From: Hamadaea tsunoensis DSM 44101
Lineage (GTDB): Bacteria; Actinomycetota; Actinomycetes; Mycobacteriales; Micromonosporaceae
Direction: 5' to 3'
Assembly (NCBI RefSeq): GCF_000428945.1
Contig: NZ_AUAX01000045.1
Coordinates: forward strand, 1-40,853
DNA: 40,853 nt
Each line of letters opens with the position of its first letter. The first letter of the stretch is position 1. Below, piece by piece: positions 14,894 to 22,727 of the stretch. Below the pieces are notes generated by a model. That model was not told the origin of the DNA and made no database searches. It was given only the letters and a program-made list of their open reading frames with translations. The position numbers and the translations under genes were made by a program.

Positions 14894-16324
14894 ATGATCA
14901 CGCGCATGCTGCCCCGCGCGCTGCTGCCCGCCCCCACCCGCGTCACCTGGCTGGAGGGCAGCTGCGCCCTCACCGGCGTCACCGCCCCGCCCGCGATCGC
15001 CGAACTCGCGTACGAGCTGCTCGGGCTGTCGTCCGGGCCCGGCCTCACCGCCCGGATCGTCGACGATCCGAGCCTCGGGGACGAGGGCTACCGGCTCAGC
15101 GCCCGGCCCGAGGGCATCATCGCTGAAGCCGCCGCGGAAGCCGGCCTGCGCTGGTCCCTGCAGACCGTGCGCCAGCTGCTCTCCCCCGGGGAGTACGCCA
15201 TCCCCGCGGTCGAGATCGAGGACATCCCGAGAATGGGCTGGCGGGGGGCGTTGCTCGACGTCGCCCGGTGGTGCCATCCGATCGAGTTCGTGCACAAGTT
15301 CGTCGACGAGATGGCGATGCACAAGCTGAACACGCTGCATCTGCACCTGACCGACGATCAGGGCTGGCGGTTCGAGGTCAAGGCGTACCCGCGGCTGACC
15401 GAGGCCGGCGCCTGGCGTCGCGAATCGAGCCTCGGCCCCGGCCGGGACGGGAAGTTCGACGGTCGTCCGCACGGCGGCTTCTACACCCAGGAACAGCTGC
15501 GCGACCTGGTCGCCTATGCGGCCCGGCGAGGCGTACGCGTCCTGCCGGAGATCGATCTTCCCGGGCACATGCAGGCGGCCGTCTGCGCGTACCCCTGGCT
15601 GGGAAACCTGGACGAGCAGCTGGAGGTACGCACGGCCTGGGGCATCTCGGAGCACGTTCTGAACACCGACGACGCGACGCTCGACTTCGCGCGGACGGTG
15701 CTGGACGAGGTCGTGTCGGTGTTCCCGTTCGAGTACGTGCACCTGGGCGGGGACGAGGTGCCGCTGACCGAGTGGCGGGCGAACCCGCGGGCCCTGGCCC
15801 GGGTCGCGGCCGAAGGGCTCGGCGGCGTGCACGAGCTGCTCGGCTGGTGGACGGCCCGGATGGGCGAGCACCTGGCCACCCACGGCCGCAGGATCGCCGG
15901 CTGGGACGAGCTCGTGGACGCGGCTCCGCCGGCCGACACGCTGATCTTCGCCTGGCGCGGCGCCGAGCGTGTCGACGCGGCCCTCGCGGCGGGGCATCAG
16001 GTGATCGCGGTTCCGCAGGAATACGTCTACCTGGACTGGCCGCAGACCGACGATCCGCGCGAGCCGCTGGCCATCAGCCAGCCGCCGACCCCGCTGGAGC
16101 GCGTCTACGGGTTCGATCCGCTGCGTCCGGGCGTCCTCGGTACGCAGGGAATGCTCTGGAGCGAGTACACGCCAACCCCCGACCTGGTCGAATGGCGGGC
16201 CTGGCCCCGGCTGGCGGCGCTCGCCGAGGTGGCGTGGTCCGGGCGTTCAGCGGATTTCGAGGAGCGGCTCGCCGCCCATCTGCCCCGCCTCGCCGCCATG
16301 GGCGTCAATTATCACCGATTCTGA
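14894..16324 (+). CDS. GH20 beta-N-acetylhexosaminidase
   Basis: A 476-residue glycoside hydrolase that removes terminal GlcNAc/GalNAc. A short N-terminal beta domain leads into the GH20 barrel: RGALLDVARW, HLHLTDDQGWRFEVKAYPRL, LPEIDLPGHMQAA, and the catalytic pair in HLGGDEVP (D287-E288), followed by WDELVD and the C-terminal GTQGMLWSEYT. Catalysis is substrate-assisted through the N-acetyl group. No signal peptide is seen, so it probably acts inside the cell on imported chito-oligosaccharides or on recycled wall muropeptides. The secreted chitinase 20 kb away fits the first use, but the two are not linked as an operon. Confidence 0.93.
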   Translation: MITRMLPRALLPAPTRVTWLEGSCALTGVTAPPAIAELAYELLGLSSGPGLTARIVDDPSLGDEGYRLSARPEGIIAEAAAEAGLRWSLQTVRQLLSPGEYAIPAVEIEDIPRMGWRGALLDVARWCHPIEFVHKFVDEMAMHKLNTLHLHLTDDQGWRFEVKAYPRLTEAGAWRRESSLGPGRDGKFDGRPHGGFYTQEQLRDLVAYAARRGVRVLPEIDLPGHMQAAVCAYPWLGNLDEQLEVRTAWGISEHVLNTDDATLDFARTVLDEVVSVFPFEYVHLGGDEVPLTEWRANPRALARVAAEGLGGVHELLGWWTARMGEHLATHGRRIAGWDELVDAAPPADTLIFAWRGAERVDAALAAGHQVIAVPQEYVYLDWPQTDDPREPLAISQPPTPLERVYGFDPLRPGVLGTQGMLWSEYTPTPDLVEWRAWPRLAALAEVAWSGRSADFEERLAAHLPRLAAMGVNYHRF

Positions 16325-16360
16325 TCACCCGTACGCCGCCGGGCGCTTTACGCTGATCAC

Positions 16361-16735
16361 GTGGCGTACCGGCTGCTGGCCGAGGCGACGATGGTGGTGC
16401 ACTTCGTCGTCCTGGTCTACCTGCTGATCGGCGGCTTCCTGGTCTGGGTCTGGCCGTGGGCCATCGTCCCGCACCTCGCCATGGTCACGTGGGGCGTGAG
16501 CAGCACGGCTCTTGGCTGGCACTGTCCACTCACGATGCTGGAGGACTGGGCGCGACGGCAGTCGGGCGGTCCCGGGCTCACCACCGGCTTCATCGACCAC
16601 TACATCACCGGCGTGCTGTACCCCCAGCGATATGTGGCCTTGGTGCAGATCTTCATCGGCCTCGTCGTCGCGTTCTCCTGGGCCGGCGCCTACGTTCGGT
16701 GGCGTCGCGTACACGCACCGTCCTCACTCGTTTGA
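16361..16735 (+). CDS. DUF2784 family membrane protein
   Basis: A 124-residue protein with three or four membrane helices (MVVHFVVLVYLLIGGFLVW, AIVPHLAMVTWGV, and a C-terminal VALVQIFIGLVVAFSWAGAYVRW). The conserved family motifs are visible: HCPLTMLEDWARR in the middle and GFIDHYITGVLYP before the last helix. It starts with GTG 36 bases after the GH20 stop and could be co-transcribed with it. No function is established. Confidence 0.87.
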   Translation: MAYRLLAEATMVVHFVVLVYLLIGGFLVWVWPWAIVPHLAMVTWGVSSTALGWHCPLTMLEDWARRQSGGPGLTTGFIDHYITGVLYPQRYVALVQIFIGLVVAFSWAGAYVRWRRVHAPSSLV

Positions 16736-16831
16736 GGGATGAATTCGCCCAGCTCATAGGGTTTTGGCCGCCCCGATGTGCCAGGGTTATCAGCATTGAT
16801 GGCGATTTGCTTGGTTATGCCGCCGCAACTC

Positions 16832-16847
16832 TGTGATGTGGATCACC
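16832..16847. promoter_or_regulatory. CRP-like binding site upstream of the wall-hydrolase-like gene
   Basis: TGTGATGTGGATCACC fits TGTGA-N6-TCACA at 9 of 10 positions and contains a perfect GTGAT/ATCAC inverted repeat. It lies 45 bases before the ATG at 16892. In mycobacteria and streptomycetes, Crp controls genes for lysozyme-like resuscitation factors, which makes the placement meaningful. Binding is inferred only. Confidence 0.5.
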
Positions 16848-16891
16848 AAGAGAAGCTGGGCAGTCGCGTTTCCCCTGGTTAAGTTCGACCG

Positions 16892-18904
16892 ATGCGCCCC
16901 CAGCATGACCCCCAGGATTCATCCGTGTCGTCATGGCTCGACGCGTTGCGTACGCCGTCGCCCCGCGAATCGGAGTGGGCCGACGTCCCGTTCTGGGAGC
17001 CGCCGGCAACCGCGCCGGATCCGGCGGAGATCATCGACTCGACGGCTGAGGACCTGCCCAGCGTGGGCAGCGGCTGGGAAGAGCCCGCGGCCGGCCCGCT
17101 CGACAGCACCGAGCCGGTGGTGGCGTTCGTCGAACCGGGCACCGCCGCGGAGTCCGGCGTCGAGTCGCGGGGAGCTGCCGGCGGCACCGGGCCGGTGTCC
17201 GAGCCTGCTTCCTCCGTCGAGCCGTCCGGGATGTCGGCTGGGGCGCGCCGGTCGCGCTCGGCGGACGCGACCGTGGTGTTCGACCGGGTCGGGCGGCTGC
17301 CGGCGCAGCGGCCCGCGGGCAAGCCGGGCCAGCACCGGCTAGCCAAGGGAACCGCCGCCGAGAGCGCTCCTTCCCCGGAGCCGGTCAAGGGCGCTTCCCC
17401 GAAGGGGGCAGCCCAGGAATCCGCCAAGAGTGCTGGGGGCAAGGACTCCGCCAAAGGTGCTTCCGGCAAGGGTGCTTCCGGCAGGGAGAAGGACGGCAAG
17501 GGGCGCGCGAGTCTGCCGTCCGTGTCGCTGCTCTCGCCGTCCGGGTTCTTCACGACGCTGCCGCCGGGCGTGATCCCCCCGGTGCCGGCGAAGCCCAAGC
17601 CGACCGCGAAGAAGGCGGCCCCGCAACCAGCCTCCCAACCGGCCCCCCAGCCGGCGAAGGACGCCCCACAGGCGATCACCGCGCCGGAGAAGCACGCCGA
17701 ACTGCCGTCCGCCGAGCGGCCCGCACTGACCGCCGGAGACGCGCTGCGCCGCACGACCGGCGCGCACCGGGCGGTCACCGGGGACGCGCGGCGGTCGCGC
17801 TCACTGGCCGACACCGGGCCGCGGCGGGCGATCGAGGCGGCCCCCGGCGTGCCGGACCGGCCGGCGATCGAGGCAGCGGGCGCGCCTGCGGCCATCGAGA
17901 GCACCGGTGCGGCCGTCGAGAGCGCGGGGGCGCGCCGGGCCGTCGAGGCGGCGCGTGAGCGTACCGGGTCGCATCGGGCCATCGGCTCGTCCACGTCCTC
18001 GTGGCAGGCACCGGAGAAGAAGAACCGCGCCAAGGGCCCGGGCCGGCACTCCGTCGAGGCGCTGAGCTTCACCGCCGAATTCGAGGCGATCGCCCGCGAG
18101 ACCACCCGCGAGTTCGAGGAGACCGCCGAGCGGATGGGCGTCGAGCCGACCCGGCACCTGCGCGCGGCCGGCCCGCTCACCCCGGGCCTCGCTCCGCTGC
18201 GGGCCGTACGCGGCTCGGCGAAGATCGGCCGGCTCGTGGCGCTCGGGCTCGTGGCCCTGCTGGGCGTGGGCGCGTTCGCCGCCCGGCCGAAGCACGAGGA
18301 TCCCGACGTGGCCGCCCGGCTGGCCGCCGACCGCAGCGCCGCCACGGCCGCGGACCGGTCGCTCGACCGGACGCCGGCGTCGGCGAGCGCCAACCCGATG
18401 TCGACCGCGGCCGCCACGACCAAGCCGTCCGCGTCCGCGTCCGCCTCGCCGAAGGCCGGCCCGACCAAGGCTCCGCTCGTCGCCGGGCTCGACCGGATGC
18501 AGATGGACAACGCGCAGACGATCGTCCAGGTGGGACAGAAGCTCGGCATCCCGAAGAGGGGCCTGATCGTCGCCATCGCGACGGCGATCCAGGAGAGCAA
18601 CCTCTACAACCAGGCCAGCTCGGCGGTGCCGGAGTCGCTCAACTACCCGCATCAGTACTCGTCGGTCGACTACGACTCGGTCGGGCTGTTCCAGCAGCGT
18701 ACGAGCATGGGCTGGGGGACCGTGAAGCAGATCATGGACCCGGTCTACTCGGCGACCAAGTTCTACAACGCGCTGAAGCAGGTCTCCGGCTGGCAGGGCA
18801 TGGCGATCACCGTCGCCGCCCAGACCGTGCAGGGCTCGGCGTTCCCCGACGCGTACGCCCAGCACGAAGGGGTCGCGACGACGGTCGTGAACGCCCTGAC
18901 CTGA
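16892..18904 (+). CDS. Membrane-anchored protein with extracytoplasmic lysozyme-like domain
   Basis: A 670-residue protein in three parts. Residues 1 to about 440 are low-complexity and probably disordered and cytoplasmic, rich in Ala, Pro, Ser and basic residues, with degenerate RRAIEAA/RRAVEAA repeats around 310-365. One membrane segment follows (IGRLVALGLVALLGVGAFA, about 444-463). After a Ser/Ala/Lys linker, the C-terminal 140 residues form a domain common in actinobacterial wall proteins: IVQVGQKLGIPKRGLIVAIA, then IQESNLYN with a Glu placed like the catalytic Glu of lytic transglycosylases, and VGLFQQR. Activity on peptidoglycan is likely by fold but not proven. The long cytoplasmic tail is unusual and suggests partner binding. 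A CRP-like site lies upstream. It ends one base before the convergent oxidoreductase gene. Confidence 0.78.
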   Translation: MRPQHDPQDSSVSSWLDALRTPSPRESEWADVPFWEPPATAPDPAEIIDSTAEDLPSVGSGWEEPAAGPLDSTEPVVAFVEPGTAAESGVESRGAAGGTGPVSEPASSVEPSGMSAGARRSRSADATVVFDRVGRLPAQRPAGKPGQHRLAKGTAAESAPSPEPVKGASPKGAAQESAKSAGGKDSAKGASGKGASGREKDGKGRASLPSVSLLSPSGFFTTLPPGVIPPVPAKPKPTAKKAAPQPASQPAPQPAKDAPQAITAPEKHAELPSAERPALTAGDALRRTTGAHRAVTGDARRSRSLADTGPRRAIEAAPGVPDRPAIEAAGAPAAIESTGAAVESAGARRAVEAARERTGSHRAIGSSTSSWQAPEKKNRAKGPGRHSVEALSFTAEFEAIARETTREFEETAERMGVEPTRHLRAAGPLTPGLAPLRAVRGSAKIGRLVALGLVALLGVGAFAARPKHEDPDVAARLAADRSAATAADRSLDRTPASASANPMSTAAATTKPSASASASPKAGPTKAPLVAGLDRMQMDNAQTIVQVGQKLGIPKRGLIVAIATAIQESNLYNQASSAVPESLNYPHQYSSVDYDSVGLFQQRTSMGWGTVKQIMDPVYSATKFYNALKQVSGWQGMAITVAAQTVQGSAFPDAYAQHEGVATTVVNALT

Positions 18905-18905
18905 T

Positions 18906-20600
18906 TCAGGACACCATCACCGAGAGGGTGTGCCAGCCGGTCGCCCCGTCGGGGAAGGGCGTCTGGCGCTTCTCCGGCTGGACCGCGCCGGTCGTGTCGG
19001 TCGCGCGTACGCGCAGGCTGTGGCCGCCGGTCCGGGCCTGCCAGGTCAGCCGCCACTGCACCCAGGTGTCGGTGGACGGGACGGGCAGCAGTTCGGCCGG
19101 CATCCACGGGCCGTCGTCGGCCTGCACCTCGACGGCGCGGACACCCCGGTGCTGCGCCCACGCGACCCCGGCGACGGTGACCGGCCCGGCGGTCAGCCCG
19201 GTCGCGAACGGAGCGGGCTTGTCGATCCGGGAGCCCGTCTTGACCGGGGCCCGCCGTGCCCAACCCCGCTTCACCCAGTACGCGTCGTAAGCGTCGAATG
19301 TGGACAGTTCCAATTCCGTCACCCACTTGCAGGATCCGGCGTACCCGTAGAGGCCGGGGGTGAGCATGCGTACCGGGTAGCCGTGCTCGGGCGGGAGCGG
19401 CCGCCCGTCCATCGCCACGGCGAGCATGCCGTCGCGGCCGTCGAGAAGGACCTCGGTGGGCGTACCGATGGTCATGCCGTCCACGGACCGGGCGACGACC
19501 TGGTCGGCGCCGGCCCGCACGCCCACGGCCCGCAGCAGCCCCGCCACCGGTACGCCCAGCCAGCGGGTCGTGCCGATGTACGGCCCGCCGACCTCGTTGG
19601 AGACGCAGTTCAGGGTGATGTCGCGCTCGATCAGGCCGCGGTCGAGCAACTGTCCGAAGTCGAGGGTCGTCGGGTGGTCGACCAGGCCGTGAACGGTCAG
19701 CCGCCAGCGGTCGACGTCGATCTGCGGGACGGTGAGCGCGGTGTCGACACGGTAGAACTTCCCGGCCGGCGTGTAGAAGTCCGGCGTCGTGACGCGCGGG
19801 CCGGCCGGTTCCTTCGGCGCCGGAAGCGCGAGGTTCTCCCGCGAACGGGCCGCGGCGCCGCCCTTCGCCCGCTGGATGACCCCGGCCGCGCCGCCCGCGA
19901 CGACCGCGGCTCCGCCCACGACCCCGGCCGCCACCAGAAACCCCCGCCGCGACCCGCCGCCCTTGACCCCGCCGCCCTTGACCCCGTCGCCCGCGGCCCC
20001 GTCGCCTGCGGGCGCCCCGTCCTTGATCCCGTTTGGATCAGGGAAATCACCCGAATCTTGGCCCAAGATTACGTGCGAATCCCTGATCCAAACGGGATCT
20101 TGGGGACCGGGACCGGGGGCGGGGGCGGGACCGGGGGCGGGGGCGGCGGGAGCGGGGGGAGCCGGTAGGCGGGGGCGGAGGTAGGCGAGGGCGGCTACCG
20201 CGACCACGCCGGCCACCAGTGCGGGAACCACGTCGAAGGGCTGGGCCGCCGGGCGGGTCAGCGCCGCGAACACGCCGACCGCGCCCAGCAGCCCCATCGC
20301 GCACAGCCCCGCGAGTGGCCGGCGCGACGCGAGCATCCCGGCGAGCATCGCCAGGATCACGAGCACGATCCCGATTCCCAGGAGCAGCAACGGTTTGTCG
20401 CGCGTACCGACGGTGCGGACGGCGTACTCCTTGACCGGGGTCGGGGTCGCGTCGATGATCGTGCCGCCGATCGTGACCAGCGGCGACGACTCCGGACGGA
20501 CGATCGCCGCCACGAGCAGCGCCGACGCGAGCCCGAGTCCGGCGGCGAGGAGACCGCTCAGGGCGGCGTACGCGCCCCGAGCGGTCGGGATCAGTCTCAT
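18906..20600 (-). CDS. Membrane-bound molybdopterin oxidoreductase, sulfite oxidase family
   Basis: A 564-residue protein. The N-terminus has four membrane helices (about 11-33, 70-92, 97-113, 122-143). A Pro/Ala/Gly linker follows, then a 25-residue segment encoded by a palindromic repeat (residues 168-192), a Gly/Asp linker, an RR-containing fifth hydrophobic segment (SRRGFLVAAGVVGG) and the extracytoplasmic catalytic domain. Its molybdenum-ligand Cys is C332 in ITLNCVSNEVGG, with IGTTRWLGV after it and the dimerisation-like C-terminal beta domain to the end. No heme domain or YedZ-like partner is present. The start overlaps the end of the fasciclin gene by 4 bases, so the two are coupled and probably SigK-controlled. 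The natural substrate is unknown; oxidation of sulfite or reduction of oxidised methionine are options from the family. Confidence 0.87.
   Translation of the reverse strand: MRLIPTARGAYAALSGLLAAGLGLASALLVAAIVRPESSPLVTIGGTIIDATPTPVKEYAVRTVGTRDKPLLLLGIGIVLVILAMLAGMLASRRPLAGLCAMGLLGAVGVFAALTRPAAQPFDVVPALVAGVVAVAALAYLRPRLPAPPAPAAPAPGPAPAPGPGPQDPVWIRDSHVILGQDSGDFPDPNGIKDGAPAGDGAAGDGVKGGGVKGGGSRRGFLVAAGVVGGAAVVAGGAAGVIQRAKGGAAARSRENLALPAPKEPAGPRVTTPDFYTPAGKFYRVDTALTVPQIDVDRWRLTVHGLVDHPTTLDFGQLLDRGLIERDITLNCVSNEVGGPYIGTTRWLGVPVAGLLRAVGVRAGADQVVARSVDGMTIGTPTEVLLDGRDGMLAVAMDGRPLPPEHGYPVRMLTPGLYGYAGSCKWVTELELSTFDAYDAYWVKRGWARRAPVKTGSRIDKPAPFATGLTAGPVTVAGVAWAQHRGVRAVEVQADDGPWMPAELLPVPSTDTWVQWRLTWQARTGGHSLRVRATDTTGAVQPEKRQTPFPDGATGWHTLSVMVS
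20025..20099. repeat. 75-bp palindromic element inserted in frame in a coding sequence
   Basis: Outer arms 20025-20044 and 20080-20099 are perfect 20-base inverted repeats (GATCCCGTTTGGATCAGGGA). An inner perfect palindrome AATCTTGG-c-CCAAGATT sits at the centre with two 9-base spacers. The length, 75 bases, is a multiple of 3. Read on the minus strand it has no stop and encodes D168-I192 of the molybdopterin oxidoreductase, between two low-complexity linkers. A sister copy of the same length lies at 23827-23901 in a non-coding gap. Confidence 0.92.
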
Positions 20601-21217
20601 GACGGCATCAGGACGCCGTCGACGATGTAGACGATCGCGTTCTGCGTCTGGACGTTGCCGCAGACGACCGTCGCCGTACCGTTGACCTTGAAGTTCTCGC
20701 CGCTGCCCGTGACCGTCAGGTTCTGGCCTTCGAGCGTCTTGTGCGTACCGGCGAGCTGGTCGGGCGTGATCTTCCCGGCCACCACGTGGTAGGTGAGGAT
20801 CTTCTTCAGGGTGGCCTGGTCGGCCAGGACCTTGTCGAGATCCGCCTTCGGGATCTTGGCGAAGGCGTCGTTGGTCGGCGCGAAGACCGTCAGCTCGGGC
20901 GCGCTGTTCAGCGTGTCACCGAGGTTGGCCTTGCCGACGGCAGTGACCAGGGTGGACAGCGCGGGATTGCCCGAGGCGGCGGTCGCGACCGGTACCTTGG
21001 CCATCGCGTCGAAGCTGCCCGGGTTGGACGCGTCGGTCGGCACCGAGGAACACGCCGGGCCGAACGGCTCGCTCATGGAGCTGGAAGCCGACGCCGACAT
21101 GGCGGGCGCGGCGCTCGAGCCGGTGGCCTCCGTGGCGGCGTTGGAGCTGCACGCGGCCAGGGCCACGGCGGCCGCACCGGTGGCGAGTACGGCGGCGAAC
21201 TTGCGCTTCGTGTTCAT
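20597..21217 (-). CDS. Fasciclin (FAS1) domain lipoprotein
   Basis: A 206-residue exported lipoprotein. The signal ends in a lipobox (ALAACSS, Cys at about 22). A short Ala/Ser linker is followed by one FAS1 domain: NPALSTLVTAVGKANLGDTLN, the H1 motif LTVFAPTNDAFAKIP, then ILTYHVVAGKIT and the closing NAIVYIVDGVLMP. In Mycobacterium tuberculosis the FAS1 proteins MPT70/MPT83 are main SigK targets, and here sigK is next door. A SigK-like promoter (CCAGCC-N15-CCGAATA) lies 42 bases upstream. It is translationally coupled to the molybdopterin oxidoreductase. Its role is likely surface adhesion or a structural one. Confidence 0.92.
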   Translation of the reverse strand: MNTKRKFAAVLATGAAAVALAACSSNAATEATGSSAAPAMSASASSSMSEPFGPACSSVPTDASNPGSFDAMAKVPVATAASGNPALSTLVTAVGKANLGDTLNSAPELTVFAPTNDAFAKIPKADLDKVLADQATLKKILTYHVVAGKITPDQLAGTHKTLEGQNLTVTGSGENFKVNGTATVVCGNVQTQNAIVYIVDGVLMPS

Positions 21218-21258
21218 GGATCGGTCCCCTCTGGTGCTGTGATCGTGCTGACACCAGG

Positions 21259-21286
21259 TATTCGGGACCGATCCAGGAAAGGCTGG
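21259..21286 (-). promoter_or_regulatory. SigK-type promoter for the fasciclin gene
   Basis: On the minus strand: CCAGCC (21286-21281), 15 bases, CCGAATA (21265-21259). It has the same -10 and identical spacing to the element before sigK, and differs from it by one base in the -35. The form agrees with the mycobacterial SigK consensus as I recall it (CCATCC and CCGAATA). Confidence 0.7.
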
Positions 21287-21313
21287 GTGCAAATCCCAGC
21301 AATCTCCAAAAAA

Positions 21314-22012
21314 TCAGGTCATAGGCACTTGAGCCACCATGGGCAGCGTCGGCTTCGCCGAGCCCCCCGCCGGCTCCACGGTCATCCCCAGCACGTCCGT
21401 CCCGCGTATCCCGTCCAGATAGCGCGTGGTCGAGGTCGCCCCGGCCGCCATCGTCAGCGCAGGCTGCTGGTGCTCACCCTGGATCATCCACAGCTCGTAC
21501 GCCTTGCCGGTGCCCGGATCCGTAGCGTCGCTCACGACCACGACGGCCGCGTCGTTGGCCGGGGACATCACCACCGTCATCTTCCCGCCGCCGGTGATGG
21601 CGCTGACGCGTACCGTCGCGTCCGGTGCGGACAGGACCTTCTCGATGCGCTCGGCCGGGCGTACGCGGAAATCTTGAATGGCCCAGGTGACACCCGCGGT
21701 GAGCAGGACGAGGACCGCGGCGGCGGCGGCGAGCATGGCAGTGGTGCGATGCCGCCAGCGCGGCGCGGGCGGGCGGCGCGGCGGGGTCTGACGGGTCTGC
21801 CGGACGCGGGACAGCACGTGCGCGCGCAACCGCGGCGGCGGCACGGACCAGGTGTCGTCGGCCAGCCGGGCGGCGGCCTCGCGCAGCTCGGCGACCTCGG
21901 CGGCGCAGCTGGCGCAGGTGGCGAGGTGGCGGTCGAACACCGCACGGTCGGCGTCGTCCAGCGCGTCCAGCACGTACGCCCCCGTGAGCAGGTGGATGTC
22001 GTCGGTGGTCAT
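21314..22012 (-). CDS. rskA: Anti-sigma-K factor (RskA-like)
   Basis: A 232-residue membrane anti-sigma factor. The cytosolic N-terminus has a zinc-binding anti-sigma motif, HLATCASC (H-x3-C-x2-C, about residues 29-36). One membrane helix follows (about 92-112, AAAAAVLVLLTAGVTWAI), then an extracytoplasmic RskA domain (YELWMIQGEHQQPALTMA near residue 170). The ATG overlaps the sigK stop by 4 bases (ATGA), so the two are made together. It should hold SigK inactive until regulated proteolysis releases it. Confidence 0.93.
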   Translation of the reverse strand: MTTDDIHLLTGAYVLDALDDADRAVFDRHLATCASCAAEVAELREAAARLADDTWSVPPPRLRAHVLSRVRQTRQTPPRRPPAPRWRHRTTAMLAAAAAVLVLLTAGVTWAIQDFRVRPAERIEKVLSAPDATVRVSAITGGGKMTVVMSPANDAAVVVVSDATDPGTGKAYELWMIQGEHQQPALTMAAGATSTTRYLDGIRGTDVLGMTVEPAGGSAKPTLPMVAQVPMT

Positions 22013-22662
22013 CGCGCCACCTCCACTCCGAGGCAGTCACGCAACCGGATCAGCCCGTCCCGCATGCGTGTCTTGATCGTGGGCAGGCCGGCGTCGAGCA
22101 GCTGGGCGACCTCCCGGTAGGTGTACCCGCGGTAGTACGCCAGCGTGATCGCCTCGCGCTGCAGATCGGTGAGCGTACGCAGGCAGCGCCGGACCAGTTG
22201 CCGTTCGAGCCGCCCGTCGACCTCGTCGGCCACCTCGTCGGCAGGGGTGGCGGCGGGCGGCGGGGCCAGCTTCTGCACGCGGTCCGCGGCGGCCTGCTCG
22301 GCGCGTACACGGTCGACGGCGCGGCGGTGCGTGATCGTGAAGATCCATGCCGTCGCGGAACCCTTGCCGGCGTCGAACCGGCTGGCGGTCCGCCACACCT
22401 CGACGAGCACCTCCTGCGCCACCTCCTCGGCCTGGGCCGGATCGCGCAGTACGCGTCTGGCCAGCCCGAACACGCGGGGGGAGATCAGATCGTAGAGGCG
22501 GGCGAAGGCGTCCTCGTCCCCCCGTGCGACCAGGCGCAGCAGGGCCGCCGGATCACCCGGGGCCGTCGCGTCGGCCCCCACCGGCGCGGAGTCGTACGCG
22601 GACTCGTACGCCCCCGTCGCGGGCTCATGCGCCACCCGGAGTCGTCGTTTCTCACTCGGCAT
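22009..22662 (-). CDS. sigK: ECF RNA polymerase sigma factor SigK
   Basis: A 217-residue ECF sigma factor. Region 2 reads DAFARLYDLISPRVFGLARRVLRD to WIFTITHRRAVDRVR, and region 4 reads LTDLQREAITLAYYRGYTYREVAQLL, with the helix-turn-helix following. Pairing with an RskA-type anti-sigma and a FAS1 gene assigns it to SigK. The ATG at 22662 is supported by its promoter: the -10 CCGAATA ends 6 bases upstream, so transcription should begin at or next to the start codon (leaderless mRNA). The gene is likely autoregulated. Confidence 0.92.
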   Translation of the reverse strand: MPSEKRRLRVAHEPATGAYESAYDSAPVGADATAPGDPAALLRLVARGDEDAFARLYDLISPRVFGLARRVLRDPAQAEEVAQEVLVEVWRTASRFDAGKGSATAWIFTITHRRAVDRVRAEQAAADRVQKLAPPPAATPADEVADEVDGRLERQLVRRCLRTLTDLQREAITLAYYRGYTYREVAQLLDAGLPTIKTRMRDGLIRLRDCLGVEVAR

Positions 22663-22668
22663 ACCTCG

Positions 22669-22696
22669 TATTCGGCGCGGCCGGTCGCCCGGATGG
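22669..22696 (-). promoter_or_regulatory. SigK-type autoregulatory promoter of sigK
   Basis: On the minus strand: CCATCC (22696-22691), 15 bases, CCGAATA (22675-22669), then ATG 6 bases on. It is an exact match to the SigK consensus as I recall it, and matches the fasciclin promoter in -10 and spacing. It sits between sigK and the divergent yaaA. Confidence 0.75.
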
Positions 22697-22727
22697 GTCC
22701 GCGGGACCTCCGGACTAAGCTGCTGAC

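Noticed and set aside
16740-16891. ydaO-type (c-di-AMP) riboswitch before the wall-hydrolase-like gene
   Set aside because: Such switches precede many actinobacterial wall hydrolases, but I could not find the conserved core in these 150 bases.
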